From positions 100,075 to 150,185 of the forward strand of contig NW_019775972.1 in assembly GCF_001039355.2 (NCBI RefSeq): a stretch of 50,111 nt of DNA, given 5' to 3'. Under the pieces are notes generated by a model. It saw nothing but the letters and a program-made list of their open reading frames with translations. It had not been told where the DNA came from and did not search any database. Position 1 is the stretch's first letter. The number at the start of each line of letters is the position of its first letter. Of the stretch, positions 12,601-25,845 are shown in pieces. The stretch is from Lingula anatina. Taxonomy: Eukaryota; Brachiopoda; Lingulata; Lingulida; Lingulidae. Made by a program: the position numbers and the translations under genes.

Positions 12601-15600
12601 CAAAATGTATCCCTTCAGTGAGGTCTACAATAGCAACCATTTCTTACATTGTTAAACAAAGAGAGGAATTAATTGATCTCCATCTTTTATACTTCAGTGT
12701 CAGGTAATCATTCATTAAAACAGTACTACTTTAAACTCAGTCAAGATTAAAAGATCTCATATGACAATGGACATGAGTCTGGGAGAGCTGATCACATCCA
12801 ATGCACTCTATAAGAAGAATAAATATCTTTTTTTATCACGTTTCTTTGGTCCTTACACCCAAGGTCACATTCTAGAAAAAAAGGGGGGTCCTTTCTCAAT
12901 TGAAATCAAACAATATTTAACTTCGTAAACTTATTTAAAAAACTCTTCTTTTATAACAAGTCAAATTGCCTGAGGAGGGCAAGGGAAATATTTGCATTCA
13001 TTTCATTAATGGACCTGATGTAAGGAGCAAAAGAAAAACCACTGCGCTGAAAAATAACACCTTAAGCGATGGTAATGAAAAGCTGGAAAATACCACTTAA
13101 TCCATGTTTATAATCAGAAAGTACACATTAAGAATGAACAAAAATTCTGAACACTGTGCTGCTCAGTTTGTATAGGATATTACATCAGTTTATGTGGGTA
13201 AAGCAATGTATGCTTGGTTTTATAACATAATAGCAAAGGGGCACCTGCATTAACCCAAATAATGTTGATCAACACACTTGTTATATAGATGCTATGGTAC
13301 AGAATTTACACACATCCACTAGTAACCTAACAGAGTGTAAAAGTACTTTTCTTGTCCGACATGTTAATTTTTAGACTGCTTATTTCAAAAGGCAAAAGAT
13401 TTCATTTGCCTGTTTGAGAAAGTGAGAAAAACTAAGTACTACAATTCTTCCAGTAGAAATGTGTCAGAAAAAAGTACCCATGCTTCTGTTAAAATTTCAT
13501 GTATCACTGTCTGGTTTTTATTTCATTCTTTGTTTTACTATGTTACCTCAGCAAACCAATTGGATAAACTTGTAGCATATGTTTAGAGAAAGCAAAAATT
13601 AGCAAACCAGCTTTCTCGAGTTACTAAACCAAATACCATTGCAAGTGAAAACAGGTAAAGAATGTATGATTCTTTACATAAAAGTTGGACAAAGCCATTG
13701 TGTTTGCTCCTTTCACTCTGTTAGCATATGGACTGCATATAGTGCTGTAAGTTTACCATTAAATTCAAATAAAAATAGGGAATACAGACTGTTAAAAAAA
13801 TGATTTTCTCCACTGTCTTATTTTGATTTGGGTATATGTGGGTTAGTGCCGCCCCCTACAATCTTGGTGTTAACTGATTTAGTACCCCCTTACAAAACAA
13901 ATAAGTGTGTACTCTAAATAAGAAATATTTAATAATTGCCGCCAAATTCAATGGCATCTGACAGTTTTAGGAGATGCCTCTTCATTTTTGCATCAAGCAG
14001 AACCTGTTATTTATGCTTTTACAAATAAAAGGTACTTGAGTTTGCTTCAAAATGATAACAGCTAATCTCTTTCTTGACAACCCAAGTGATCTCTTCCTTT
14101 CTCAACCAATATTTATCAAGATTCTCTTTTTCTTTCCCTTTCCAGGTAATTTTTCCTTGAAATGCTGAAACAAGATCTTCACAAGAGTGCTCAATTTCCA
14201 GTTGCTTCTAACAACTGGTCTTCATAGGATCATTCAGCGTTGGGATGACCCAGACCTCAGCTGGCCCATTTGTATTTTTCATCAGATACTACACATGGGG
14301 AAGCAGTCTTTTGGCTGCTGGTATAAATTTCAATCTCCTCCTTATTTGGACGAATACCTCTAGGAATTAGAGGCAGAAGCGTCATCTCCATGAGCATCTT
14401 TTTTGTGAAATCAAGGTTTTTTTAAAACATGTACGGCTGATGCTAATCAAATTTCACTATTCCCAAAAGAAGAAGTCTGTAAGCTGATGCTGCTGGGTCT
14501 GCTGCTGTTTAAGCTTACAAATGATTAGTTCACAGACTTGCATTATAAAAGAACAGCTATAGGTCTACATGGGTCATATCGATTAAATTTGTTTTTCTAG
14601 TCAGTCTCCCTCTCATCTCATGCCTGTTATAAGCAAATGGCATAACTTCCCCAAAGGTTCAATGAATTATAAGACTTATATCTCCTATTCTGGGAATATT
14701 GCAAAAAAGTACTGCATATTTTCTTTCTTACATTAACCCCAACCCAAGGACAATTTTGTACATGAACAGATCTTGTAAACTCTAAATTTGGGCTGGATGA
14801 AATATTTGTGGAGTTGAGTCAACAAGGATCATATCAGCCAAGGTTACACAGGACAAACATAACCTTCTTAGACCACACGACAAAAGAGGAGGGACAAATG
14901 CAGTTGCCCACGTTTCTAAATAACAAATTGACATGCACAAGGTTCAGTGCAGACTCAGGGTCGTTGACATCCTACCCCTTCTCACACGCAATGCAGGGCA
15001 GTGTGGTGGGGCACCTATGTAATTTTAGCATCATATTTCTTCTTTTACTATTTTAAAGAATGTGATTTTGAGCTCAAACTGGCTGATGCACACCCAATGT
15101 TTAGATACAAAAGAACAACCAATGGGTATGGGAGCGTTACAACTCTCTCCCTTTTTGTCTTAAGTATTACATAAACATTTCACCACCTTGGATAACACCA
15201 GTTGTTGACACAGCCCTTGTAAATGAGAGAAACAACAACCTATATTGTTTCATTACAGGTATCAGCCTCCTTCAAGCATACAAATATTGGGCAATTGATT
15301 TTTATATCAACACCTGTGAAGGGCCATACACTACACATTACCCATGACTTACTACAATACATGCCTCTTAATGCCCTCATTAAAAGGAATGATTTATTTG
15401 CCCACAATATGCTTTTATACTATTTTGTAAATAAAAGACCCATGTAACTTTTTGTAGTGCATGTATATATGTAGAATATAATCCATAGATAGAGTTATAG
15501 TCTTGGCACTGGATGTGCCTTCAGTCTCTATATCAGTTTATTAATGCATAGCCTATTAGTCAATAATATAATTTCAAGGTATTGTAATATAGTGTTGATA

Positions 15601-15795
15601 TTGTAAACACATCTTCCCCTTAATCCATCAACAAAGTTGTGGTCAATGTCTACACTCATCCAATATTTCAAAGTGCCACAAATGTGTCTATAATTAGATA
15701 AACAAGCTCAAAATTGTTGTACAAGTGTATAAATAATATTTCTAAGGTATAAATAGTAGCCAGATGGGATGCACCCTTACCCCCACCCCAACCAC
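9679..15795. repeat. Long direct repeat, copy 2 (about 6.1 kb)
   Basis: This is the partner of 685-6891, offset by about 8.99 kb at the left end and 8.90 kb at the right end. The last ~600 bases (15195-15795) are noticeably closer to copy 1 than the middle is. The sequence then continues into unique DNA from 15796. Allele-like divergence and the ambiguity code at the other copy's end suggest uncollapsed haplotypes, but a genuine segmental duplication is possible. Confidence 0.93.
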
Positions 15796-18700
15796 ACCCA
15801 CCAATCTCCATTCTGACCACCCTCACATACACATACTAGTATAAATCTACAGAGACAGCAAAGAATAGATAAAAATGTGTCATAAAAATGCCCTAACTCA
15901 GATCAGTTTAATCCATCTGAGACTGTTGACTGTCGTCACATTTGGAATGAAGCACATTTTATCCAATACAAGTTTTATATAACACATACTAATTCCCATA
16001 AGGCATATACCCTTTTCACTATTTTGCTGGCTTAGTGCAATAAGCTAGGGGTGAGAGTGCATTTTCAAAGTATTGGCCTTATCTACAATCAGTTGTAGAA
16101 TCTGTGCTTCTTGAAATGCAATGCACTGGATACAAATTGAATCCTGTTAAAAACTACCAGAAAAACATGTGCTCTGACCAGAATAAACCTCGAATGCTAC
16201 TTAATGAGCTAATGACATAAAGAATCGATGAATAATTTTCTCTTGCCTGGGCTCCATCATCTGCGTGAAATTGTAGTTAAATGAAATCAGTTTGTCCAAA
16301 AGGAATGAATAACCTTCATCATTGGGTGTAAATAACGACAGGCAATTGTGACAGTCAATAATTGTGAATACTCGCAAAAAAAGTCTTCTTTAATTGGACA
16401 AAAGGGCTGAAAGACTGAAAATAGAAATGCTATGTGAGATATTATACTGCATTCAGGGCACACACTGTCATGGTTTTATTCTAAGATAATTTAAATATCA
16501 TCAGACACAGCTGGCTGTGGGTGGTCGGACAGTTCTAACAGATATATCACAGCTATTAATTAAGTGCACTGGTTTAATTAAGCCCTTCCTTCTGAAATCC
16601 CTCATGGAATCTTCAGATAATTCTTATACAAATAAGCTATGATGTGCATTGCTTCTCTATGGCATATCATTCAGGATATCCCTGAATACTCTAAACAAAC
16701 TGACTAGATAGATGGTCTGATTGAATTTGATTAAGAACCTGTCCATTCTTTCAGCTAATGAGCTCTTTATTTGACGAAATCAGAGAAATTTTATTTGATT
16801 GATTGCTGGGAGTCTATTTCTCAGAAACCGACAGGGAGGGGAAGGAATTAGGGCGTGAAGGCAGTGGATTCCTTCTTTTTTTCCGTTCTTTTCTCTTTCT
16901 CTATTCATTGATATTTATATTTTTTCATATAAGTAAATCAAAACTGAGTTACTGCTGTGATTCAAATGGCTGAAATCTTAATAGTGAGCAATTGTAATCG
17001 TCACCATGTGTTACCCTGAGGGGCTACCAAGGAGGTCTCTGGATTTTTTTTAAATGTACTTGAGAGTTCAGTGTTTGTTGCAAAAAATACTACGATGCAG
17101 CAGTAGTGGTAATTAATTTATTAAACTTGTTTTCAGCATCTTGCCTGGTACTGCACATAATTAAAAAGTACACACTTGTGACACTCAAAGTGTTTTTGTT
17201 AAAAATTAAATGCACTGCATTGCTTCCTTAGATAATGAACCCCTCACAAACTGTCGCTTATTTTTTTCCAGAATTTTTCAATCCACTTACAGAAAATTCA
17301 AAATACAAAATATCTACAAAGTAAGTAGGGAAATACAGGAACCTTGGTCACCCCAAATACGTATGTCATATCATTCTTGCAAACTGACCTCAAGTACTTT
17401 TTGAAAGTCAACTGTTGACGCTAGAGACCAACTCAAATTACCTGTTACTTGATGCGAGTTAACTCTATCAAAAGGGATACATTTCATACACATTATTTTA
17501 CGTGAAAACTTATAAATTACCATAGAATAGGCACCATTGAGCACCCTGAACTCTGATTATGAAAAGGGGCCCAGGTTATCAGACTCACAATTGTATTTTC
17601 CTTGGACTATTGCCTAAGTGTGCTATGGCCAGAACCCCTTCTCAAAGCTATGGGGTCTTTCAAAGTATTCATTAGTGTGTAAAAAGTTTGTAGACTGGCT
17701 CTTTGCAAAGTGTGGTGTGTAAATACCACATTTCGGGATTAGTATTACATATTTTCGTCTTTGAATGGGTATACAAAAGGCAAATCGTAAGCAGATCAGC
17801 ACCTCAGTACTGGTCACAAAGGGTCAGTCTTAGTGACCTTATGTCAAAGGGGCTCACAATGAAAAAGTAGCCCAGTCCACAGTATGACTTTCAAAGTGAA
17901 ATTGCTTCAGTTTCATACATGACGTTTTAAGCAGGCATGGGTCTCTATTAAATAAACATCCCTACGTGAAAAATGTGGCTCAATCAGGCATAACAGCCCA
18001 CGATTCCATGGCAAACAACCAAATATTTACTTATTTTTGACTGTGGAACTAAAGACCTTAAATTATGTAAATTTCAAGATGGGGGTTGGATTTAGGTCCC
18101 ACAATACGCATTCTCTAGAGCAAGCCATGTAAAAGTCACGTACCTGAAACATTAAAGTGGTTAGAGAACAACAGGTACAAAAATGGGCTTAATACTCAAC
18201 ACAAACAAAAAAAATCAAAAAGTAAATATTTCCTTTTCAGATATAGCAGGCATGTTGTACAACTTGGACTGACCTATTTGACTTTTTCATACTGGGTGGT
18301 TGATGAGGTAATGCTATGTATCCTTGTCATTTGACAGTTATTGCGGGTAAAAACATGACTACACATTGTTAAATTGTGCCAAAACACCGACACCTGCCTC
18401 AACGTACACTATGTGACACAAAGACAAGTAATCTACCATAGCTCTATTACTAGTAAAGAAATGCACTGCCAGTTTTTGCCCGCATCCTTCAGAGGGTGTA
18501 CTGGTCAATTATGGGAGGTAGATTTAAATTTATGGGGAGGGGAGTTATAACACTTAATTCAAAATTGAACAACTGGGTTAATGATCAATATTCTATCTGG
18601 ATAATTTTTTTTTAATTTGATTTGTCTACATTTTATACTTGGGACATTTCCCATGTTTTCCTATTCAGTCTTTTCTCAAATATCAATCCAGATATATATA

Positions 18701-21049
18701 TATATCAAAACATAATAGGACTTACTGACATACTGATATCAATACAAACGATAGGTGTAATCTTTAAACACATCACTAGGGAATAATGACAGAGACATTG
18801 TAATTGAATAGTCACAGCTGAGTGGACACAACATGGGGACCTCTGTATTCAATTTCATCCACTTTGCACAGCTAATGTACTTAGAGGGATAATAAATGAT
18901 TTAAATTACAGCAGTAAGGTCACAAAATTCTATTAAGCTCTCCAGTGCGTCTGAAACAGAGGAGCAATGTAGAAACCTAAAACTTTACTGGAATACAACA
19001 CTTATAATTCATTTAGGGACATAAGTCGTTTCACATACTGAATAGAAAGGAGTTCATAAAAGTGAACTTCTCTTCTTGCAACACAAATCAGACAAAAGAC
19101 ACCACAAAACATCTCATCTTCAATACTAAATGCCACCACAAACTGCGCTGTCCTTGTTGTTCAAAAAGGTCATGTTTGCCAATACGTTGCTAGGCAACAT
19201 ATAAACAGTTCTATCACCTTCACTATTGAGAAAATGACAGCATGCACATAGGTTGAGAAGTGGGAAGTGTTGTACAATCTGTTCAACAACATCTGCTCAT
19301 TAATGGAAGTGTAACATCTTTTTCTATTTCCTTGATACACCTAGGTTGGAACAAGCTATGTAATTAGTATATCTTCGTAAATAAACAAGCTTTCAAACAC
19401 CTAATATTGAACAACTCCACCTTATTAGAAATCCATACATAATCAGCAAACTATTCGGGCAAATGCCAACTATAAGCAAACTAATCCCCTTGCATAACAA
19501 GAGCCGGTCAACGATTAATAAAACAATACAGAATCCAGATCAAACATTGGTAATCAGTTTACAGAGCTGATTGATCTTTGATCTGCGCAGATCGCAAACC
19601 ACTCTGCTCCATAGCCTCCAGGTTTAGATCACAGACATCCACATTACTTCTGGTGACAAGAACTCAAAGCATGTGTTCAAAAAGTATATATTAATATTTG
19701 TTCTATCCTATCCTCCCCTCTTGTCAATGTAGAGGTTTGATAAGGCTTTTCAAATACCTTTATCTTTTCACACCTAGTTACTGATATAATGTGGAGGCTT
19801 TGCTTTCAAGTCCCTTGAAGGATTTACAAGGTTCTGTCACATTTCCACATTTACAGACTTACAGACAACTGTGAAATAATCACTTAACTTTCTTATTATC
19901 TCTGATGTAAGAAAGTATGTGTTGACTGGGTATTATAACTTCACAGTGCATCTAAGAAATATCCCTGGGTCTTTTGTTGAAATGTGATATGTGTTTCTTG
20001 TTTGGAGGATTAAAATTTTGCAGTTTTAAATACAAATCCATTCCTTTGCTAAATAATGGCTGATATTATATCAGGATTTCTAACCACATTCAATTACAAT
20101 TCAGGGTTCCCTTGATTCAATATTTAATGTGAAAGATGAGTTGAGGAGACAAACTTAACCTCAAGCTGAAACAAAAGTGTAGGCTGAGCTTTTCCCTCTT
20201 CTGGTTGAAAACAAGGTAAATACGGTTCAACTCCCCAAACAGCCAGGAATGCAGGTAAATGGGTGAGGTAAACACACAGTTCAAACACCCCTATCCTGGG
20301 ATTAAGGGTCAAGCCTGCCTTTTTCAGCTACCTATTAAAGGTTATGAAACCCCTAACTTTAAACTGTGATTTACCAGCAGTTTGAGAGCAATCAAAGATA
20401 ACAGTTCTATTCTTAAACTCCCCTTTTTTTGAATGGCGAAGTTTTAACTCAGCTAAAGCATGACCCTTTTTCTAGTCGATTTGCCTTTCTGATTCTCTTC
20501 TCTTGCCAAGGAATTTGTTCTACTGGTCAATAGAATTAAAGCAATGATATCTCAATGAGTCAAGTTTACTCAAGGGTTTTATAGTCTTCAGGGTCTTGCT
20601 GAGAGGGGGGTAGAATAACACAGTGGACATACACGCCTACAAGTCTGAATGCAGTAAGGATAATATAAATATTTATTTTATAATCTTAAATATCTCACCA
20701 AATCAAAGAAGAGATGAGTGAACTGTAAATAACTGTATAATGCGCAGTAACAAGGCAGCACAGTCAAGTGACTTCCTTCTGCATTGTAGTTCCCACATCA
20801 AATATTCATAAATTATTTAAAACTGCTCTTCTTTTGTTTGGATTAAATATAACTCATATATCCATAGCATCATTTAGCCTTTCTCATTAAAATAACAAAT
20901 TTATATTATTTGTTCTCCAATTTACAATTGTTTTGACTCCAATACTGATTTGATTCAAAATAGGAAAAACATTTCTGGAATCATTCAAGCCAGTAAATGG
21001 GGAATTTATTGATCTGTTAATTATGAATTTAGAAAACAACATTACTTAC
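15796..21049. other. Unique non-coding sequence, presumed kinesin intron 3
   Basis: No exon with splice sites and family similarity was recognised on either strand. A short AT run lies at about 18692-18705. The stretch around 16480-16630 carries paired TTAATTAA-type words and is the least repetitive part. Otherwise I see nothing. Confidence 0.55.
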
Positions 21050-21169
21050 CAGTTCTTGGGATGCATAGTCCGGCAGCTTGGAGTCCACAGACCAGTAGGC
21101 ATAGTCAAAGACAAAGTGCTTCACTTTATCACGACTGTCTCCATACTCTGTCTTGTCAGCATCACCAAG
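21050..21169 (-). CDS. Kinesin KIF16-type exon 3
   Basis: The exon is exactly 120 nt, phase 0 on both sides: acceptor TTTAATTTCAG, donor CTGGTAAGT. It encodes LGDADKTEYGDSRDKVKHFV followed by FDYAYWSVDSKLPDYASQEL. It corresponds to motor loops before alpha-1; the next residues in the family are V-F-DLG and then the GYN-FAYGQTGSGKT nucleotide-binding region. I looked for the complement of that motif through 1-21049 and did not see it. Confidence 0.92.
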
Positions 21170-24100
21170 CTGAAATTAAAGGCACAATTAACATAAATTC
21201 ATGGGAAGAAACTGAAGAAATATTTGATTTCATCAAATTCTATCTAATATCAAGTTACAAGCAAATAATAATTTGCATCTCTATTGGCTTGGTATTCTTG
21301 GTATCCCCAACAGTAATCTTTATCAGTTATATAAGATTTATATAATTTCTAAGTCCATTTTATTCAAAATATTCCAACTTGATACAACAAATAAATGTTT
21401 GCTCTTCACACACTTGTCTCATAAAATATATCTTGTTTTACGTAATCTGTCTATTCCACAAAACACTAACAAATGGATATAAATTGCTACACATAAAACA
21501 ACTTGGGTCAACAGTAATTTATCACCAGCAAGATGGAAAAGCTTTCAGCAACCTAAAGGGGGCATCATAAAATATACAAAATAAGGGTGAAACTACCGTT
21601 TTTTGAATTCTTGCAGCCTAAGTTATGTATTCGACCTTATGCAATTGTGTAAAATATCTATATATCCCTTTTTCATGAGACATTAAATGGTTTCTGTTGC
21701 AAATAAAATGTAACCACCTTATTCTGCTATAGAGTAATGAAAGCATTGATCAGATATATTGCTTTTGCTGTTGTTGAGGGGGTGCATGAAGTATATTAAG
21801 TTATGGTTATTGCTCTTTAAAACAGCGTCAAATGACATTACTCTAAGGCTTAGTCTGATTAACATATTTTATTTATTCAGAAAAATTCCTGGAAAAAAGA
21901 CAGAGAAAACCTGATGATTAATTAGTATAATTTAATTTTGTTAGTTCATCAAACCTATAAGAAACATTTACAGATATTCTACTTTCACTTTTAATTCACT
22001 TTCCATTTAATCCTTTATGACCAGGGAAGCCATAGGAATGTTAACCAGTAAAATCTTTTCAAAAATCTATTAGTTTTTTTAAATATAGTTATCATCACAT
22101 GGGGCTGGGGAGTGGACAGAAGCAGAGGAGGTGGTGGTGGTGGTGGGGGGGGGGGGGGGGGTCACCTCAACATTTCACCTGAAATTGAAAAATCCTGAAA
22201 AATTCACTGTAACCCTCACATACTCAAACTTCCCTTTTTTTCCCCAGAGCTCTTTCACCCTCTATCCTATCTGCTAACAATGATTGCTCCCATGGGGATA
22301 TATTCAGTAAATCTCATCACTGGAGTCTGTTTACTCAACAGGACAAGAGCCTTTAAACCAATTAATAAATATGGTAAAAACTAGTAATAACATCAACTTT
22401 TCTGGTTCAATATCAACAATGATGTTCTGCAAATAGTACCAGAGCCAAATACAAGATAACTGGGCTATTTTAGGTTTGTTTGGTCTGTTTTTCAGTCTCC
22501 AGTCGGGTCAATACCGGAAACTTTAGATCAATGTTTTATAAGGTAGCATGCTGTCTTTGGTATGGGCATGAAGCAAACTCATGAACTTCTTTGTCTGAAG
22601 GCTTCAACTTCTGAGAGCATACTACAAATTGCAGTTGTTTGAACTTTGAAGTTTTTGTTCAGTGCGATGAGAAATGTATTTACCTCCTGCACACTTAACA
22701 AATAATAATCTGGAATTTCTATTCAGATTTGTATTTTGAGTACTATAATTTGCTCTAAACCCAAGAGGTTCAAGCACAAGTACAAATGAAAAGATTTCAT
22801 AATTTTGATCTGACAGACAGATTTAAAAAGATGTCAATTTATTAGCATAGTCTTCTAAAGTAGCCCTTCAGATGTTCTCATTTCATCTTGAATTTTTTAA
22901 CAAACTATTACAATGGTGAGTAGTGTATTTTCCTTTATTATCCATCATTGCATCCCTACAAGAATAAATAACGCTCATACAAGCAGGCATTTTTATAATA
23001 AATTTGTAAACCAATTTTTTCTCGCAACTTCTCAATCAACTTTGAAAAAAAAAAAAAAGTACACAGTGACATACAAATGGAGTTTGGTCACTAAGCGCAG
23101 ACCAAATCAAAATCTATTCTCCAATGTTGGTTGATTTCACTTTCAAATCAAAATGTCCCCAGTTCCATTAACACCATCTATCTTACTGGACCTGGCCTGT
23201 ACAAGCCCATCAATCAGGACCATCAGATCAATAGAGAAATAGAGTCTACAGGGCTAGACACATATATACTTTAAGAACTGAAGGTTGTTAAGATTATGAT
23301 CAAATGCCATTAAAAGAACCAGAATCATGTTAACTGGTAATTTTCTATTTCCATGGAGGAAAATTCAAGGTAGGAAAATTGTAATTCATCATCCGAAAAA
23401 CATAATGGATCAACTCTTTTGCTGTCTAACTTAATCAAAGACAGCTGAGGCAATAAATCTTTTCTTTCACCTCAGTGCTTTTTCTTTTTTTTCTGTTCAA
23501 TGTTGTTGAATAAAGGAGAGGAGAGTATTGATCTGATCTTTTCTATGTAAAAGTTATCTTGGAAAATAGTGGAACTATTTCAACATTTTAAAGAGTTTGT
23601 ACTAAATTTATTCAAGCTTTAGCCTTTCAAGTGAAAGTTCTACAATGTACATATTCCTTAAGTGAAAGGGATTGTTTTGTGTGAATTTCTCCTTTTCAGA
23701 AGATTTCAGCCTTATAAAATTGGTCTAAAATGGTATTCTTTAACTTTCAGCTCCTAGTCCCATCTGTTTTACTGCTTATTTGAAGGAATTTTTCCAGACA
23801 TTCAGATTTCCACATTAGAGTGTCAAGTTTTTCCACATCTTGTAACCCAAAGAAAATAAATGAAAAACCTTCCAGTGCACAAGGCAGAAATCGAGACATG
23901 ACTGCTTCTTTCAAAATAACGCTTTTAAAACATTTTCTTCCATGCAATTAGCCACAACACGGAAACTGCTTAATGTTTTTGAAAAGTTTTGTCACTGAAC
24001 AAAACCTCTCTGGAACCATAGGTGAGACAAGTGATGCAATTCTACATGCCAGACTGCACACAATAAAGCTCTGAGCACTGATTTTCTTATAATATGGAGC

Positions 24101-25761
24101 TTATTCCAAGCGACAGATTTGTGCAAAAGGAACAGGAGACCAATTAAAGCTGTTCATTTCCGGCTTGTTGCAGCAGAGTTATCCCATTCCATGTTCTCAT
24201 GTTCTCAAACAGTAGGTTATGTCAATTACATCTCCACCAGCCACAAGCTTTTTTTGGGAGGACAGTTCAGTGAATTGATTAGTCTAAAGCAATATCCTTA
24301 GGGGTAATGCTAGCAACTCCATAGCAACAGAACCTTAAATTTCTAGACCTTACTTTGAGCTTGTTATGCTACTTAAATGTCTTTTCCTGAAGACTTGAAA
24401 TACTGCTCCAATTTTTGGTATGATTTCAAACACAGGTTGTTTTATAGCTCCTTTTTCCATTTTTTGGGGTCGATCCTGATTCTTGTTGACTTTACTTTTT
24501 TTTCCAATAATTTGTTCTCTATTTAGCACGTCAATAAGACATTTGTGGATATAAAATGTTATAAAATGACTTGCAGTAAAGAGACTTGTTGGCTCCGATT
24601 ACGAAATTCTTTGTCATATTCCAGAAATAACATATCACCTGTTTCAGCTGCTGTATCTACCTATCCAGAGATGCCATGAAGTCATTGCTTCATCAATGAC
24701 AAATGTATACAACTGAGGATGTTCAGATGCCTCAGATAGCAGTACAAGCATGTAAGCCCAGGTTACACTTTTTGACAATCTTGTGCGATCCAAGTTTGAA
24801 AGCTACTCAGGGTCAACTTAGCAAAACTATTTGTGATATATATAAATTATTCAACAAATTGCTGAAAAAAATAGTATACTTTAGTTGAATTCTTTCTTGG
24901 TAATCTCTATACACATGGAATCTTCAGTTCATGTCAGGTTTGCATTAATTCTATAAGTGTAAACGGGGTTCAAGTTTGTTCCAGGAGTTGAATAGAGTCT
25001 TCCTGCCTTGCAGACGTGCTTCCCCTGGTTTATACGATGTGGTTTCCTTCCCCTCCAGTTCCATATTGGGGGTACAACAATGACGTGTCAAAATCACCAT
25101 TCATCTGGAAAATTACTTCAAGCTTAAATAATCCACTGGTATGGCTAGAGCCATTGTGTTCCAATAAATCTCCAACATTAAGTGGTCACCTGTTGGCTAT
25201 TTCAAATGTAGAAGAAATGGTAGAAATCCAATAGAAAAATGTTAAAATAATATTTATTGGTACGTTTGTTTTGTGAAATGCCTTCCTTGGTACACCTGAT
25301 GGTATTCAGTAAGCCTTATATCATTTCCTCACTCCTGGTCACTTCTTAATGGTCATTATCCTAGGCAGGACTTCAATATTTCATTGGCTTGTTGGCAGTT
25401 TCTTCTAAAATATTTCTGTCCTAATGTGCACACTTCTCAGGTCATCCATTGCAGCAGCAGAATTGAAACGTCAAACCAAAAAAAAAAAGCACTTGCCCTT
25501 GGTGACATTTAGTTGTGTTATACAAGTAAGCGGCACTTCCTGTCAAAGCTGAAGTTTTTTTTCCTTTGGTACATAGACTCAGTGTTTCACTTTTTACCAC
25601 ATAATATTCATAAAAATAATCCATAATAAATATGGCTGTCCACAGATAATTGATGGTTGATAACATAAAAAATCCACAATGAAATCCAGTGTGTTACTGG
25701 GGATAAATCCTGTTTCCTCAATGAACAGTGAATGCTGCCTTTATTTACAGAATATTACACT

Positions 25762-25845
<84 letters not shown>

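Noticed and set aside
14808-15056. 82-codon open frame in repeat copy 2
   Set aside because: The matching region of copy 1 (from about 5910) is interrupted by a frame change and stop; there is no family similarity.
21061-21345. Plus-strand open frame over the kinesin exon
   Set aside because: Antisense shadow of exon 21050-21169; the minus strand carries clear kinesin sequence with splice sites.
25016-25234. 72-codon plus-strand open frame in kinesin intron 2
   Set aside because: No family similarity, no splice support, and within the range expected by chance.
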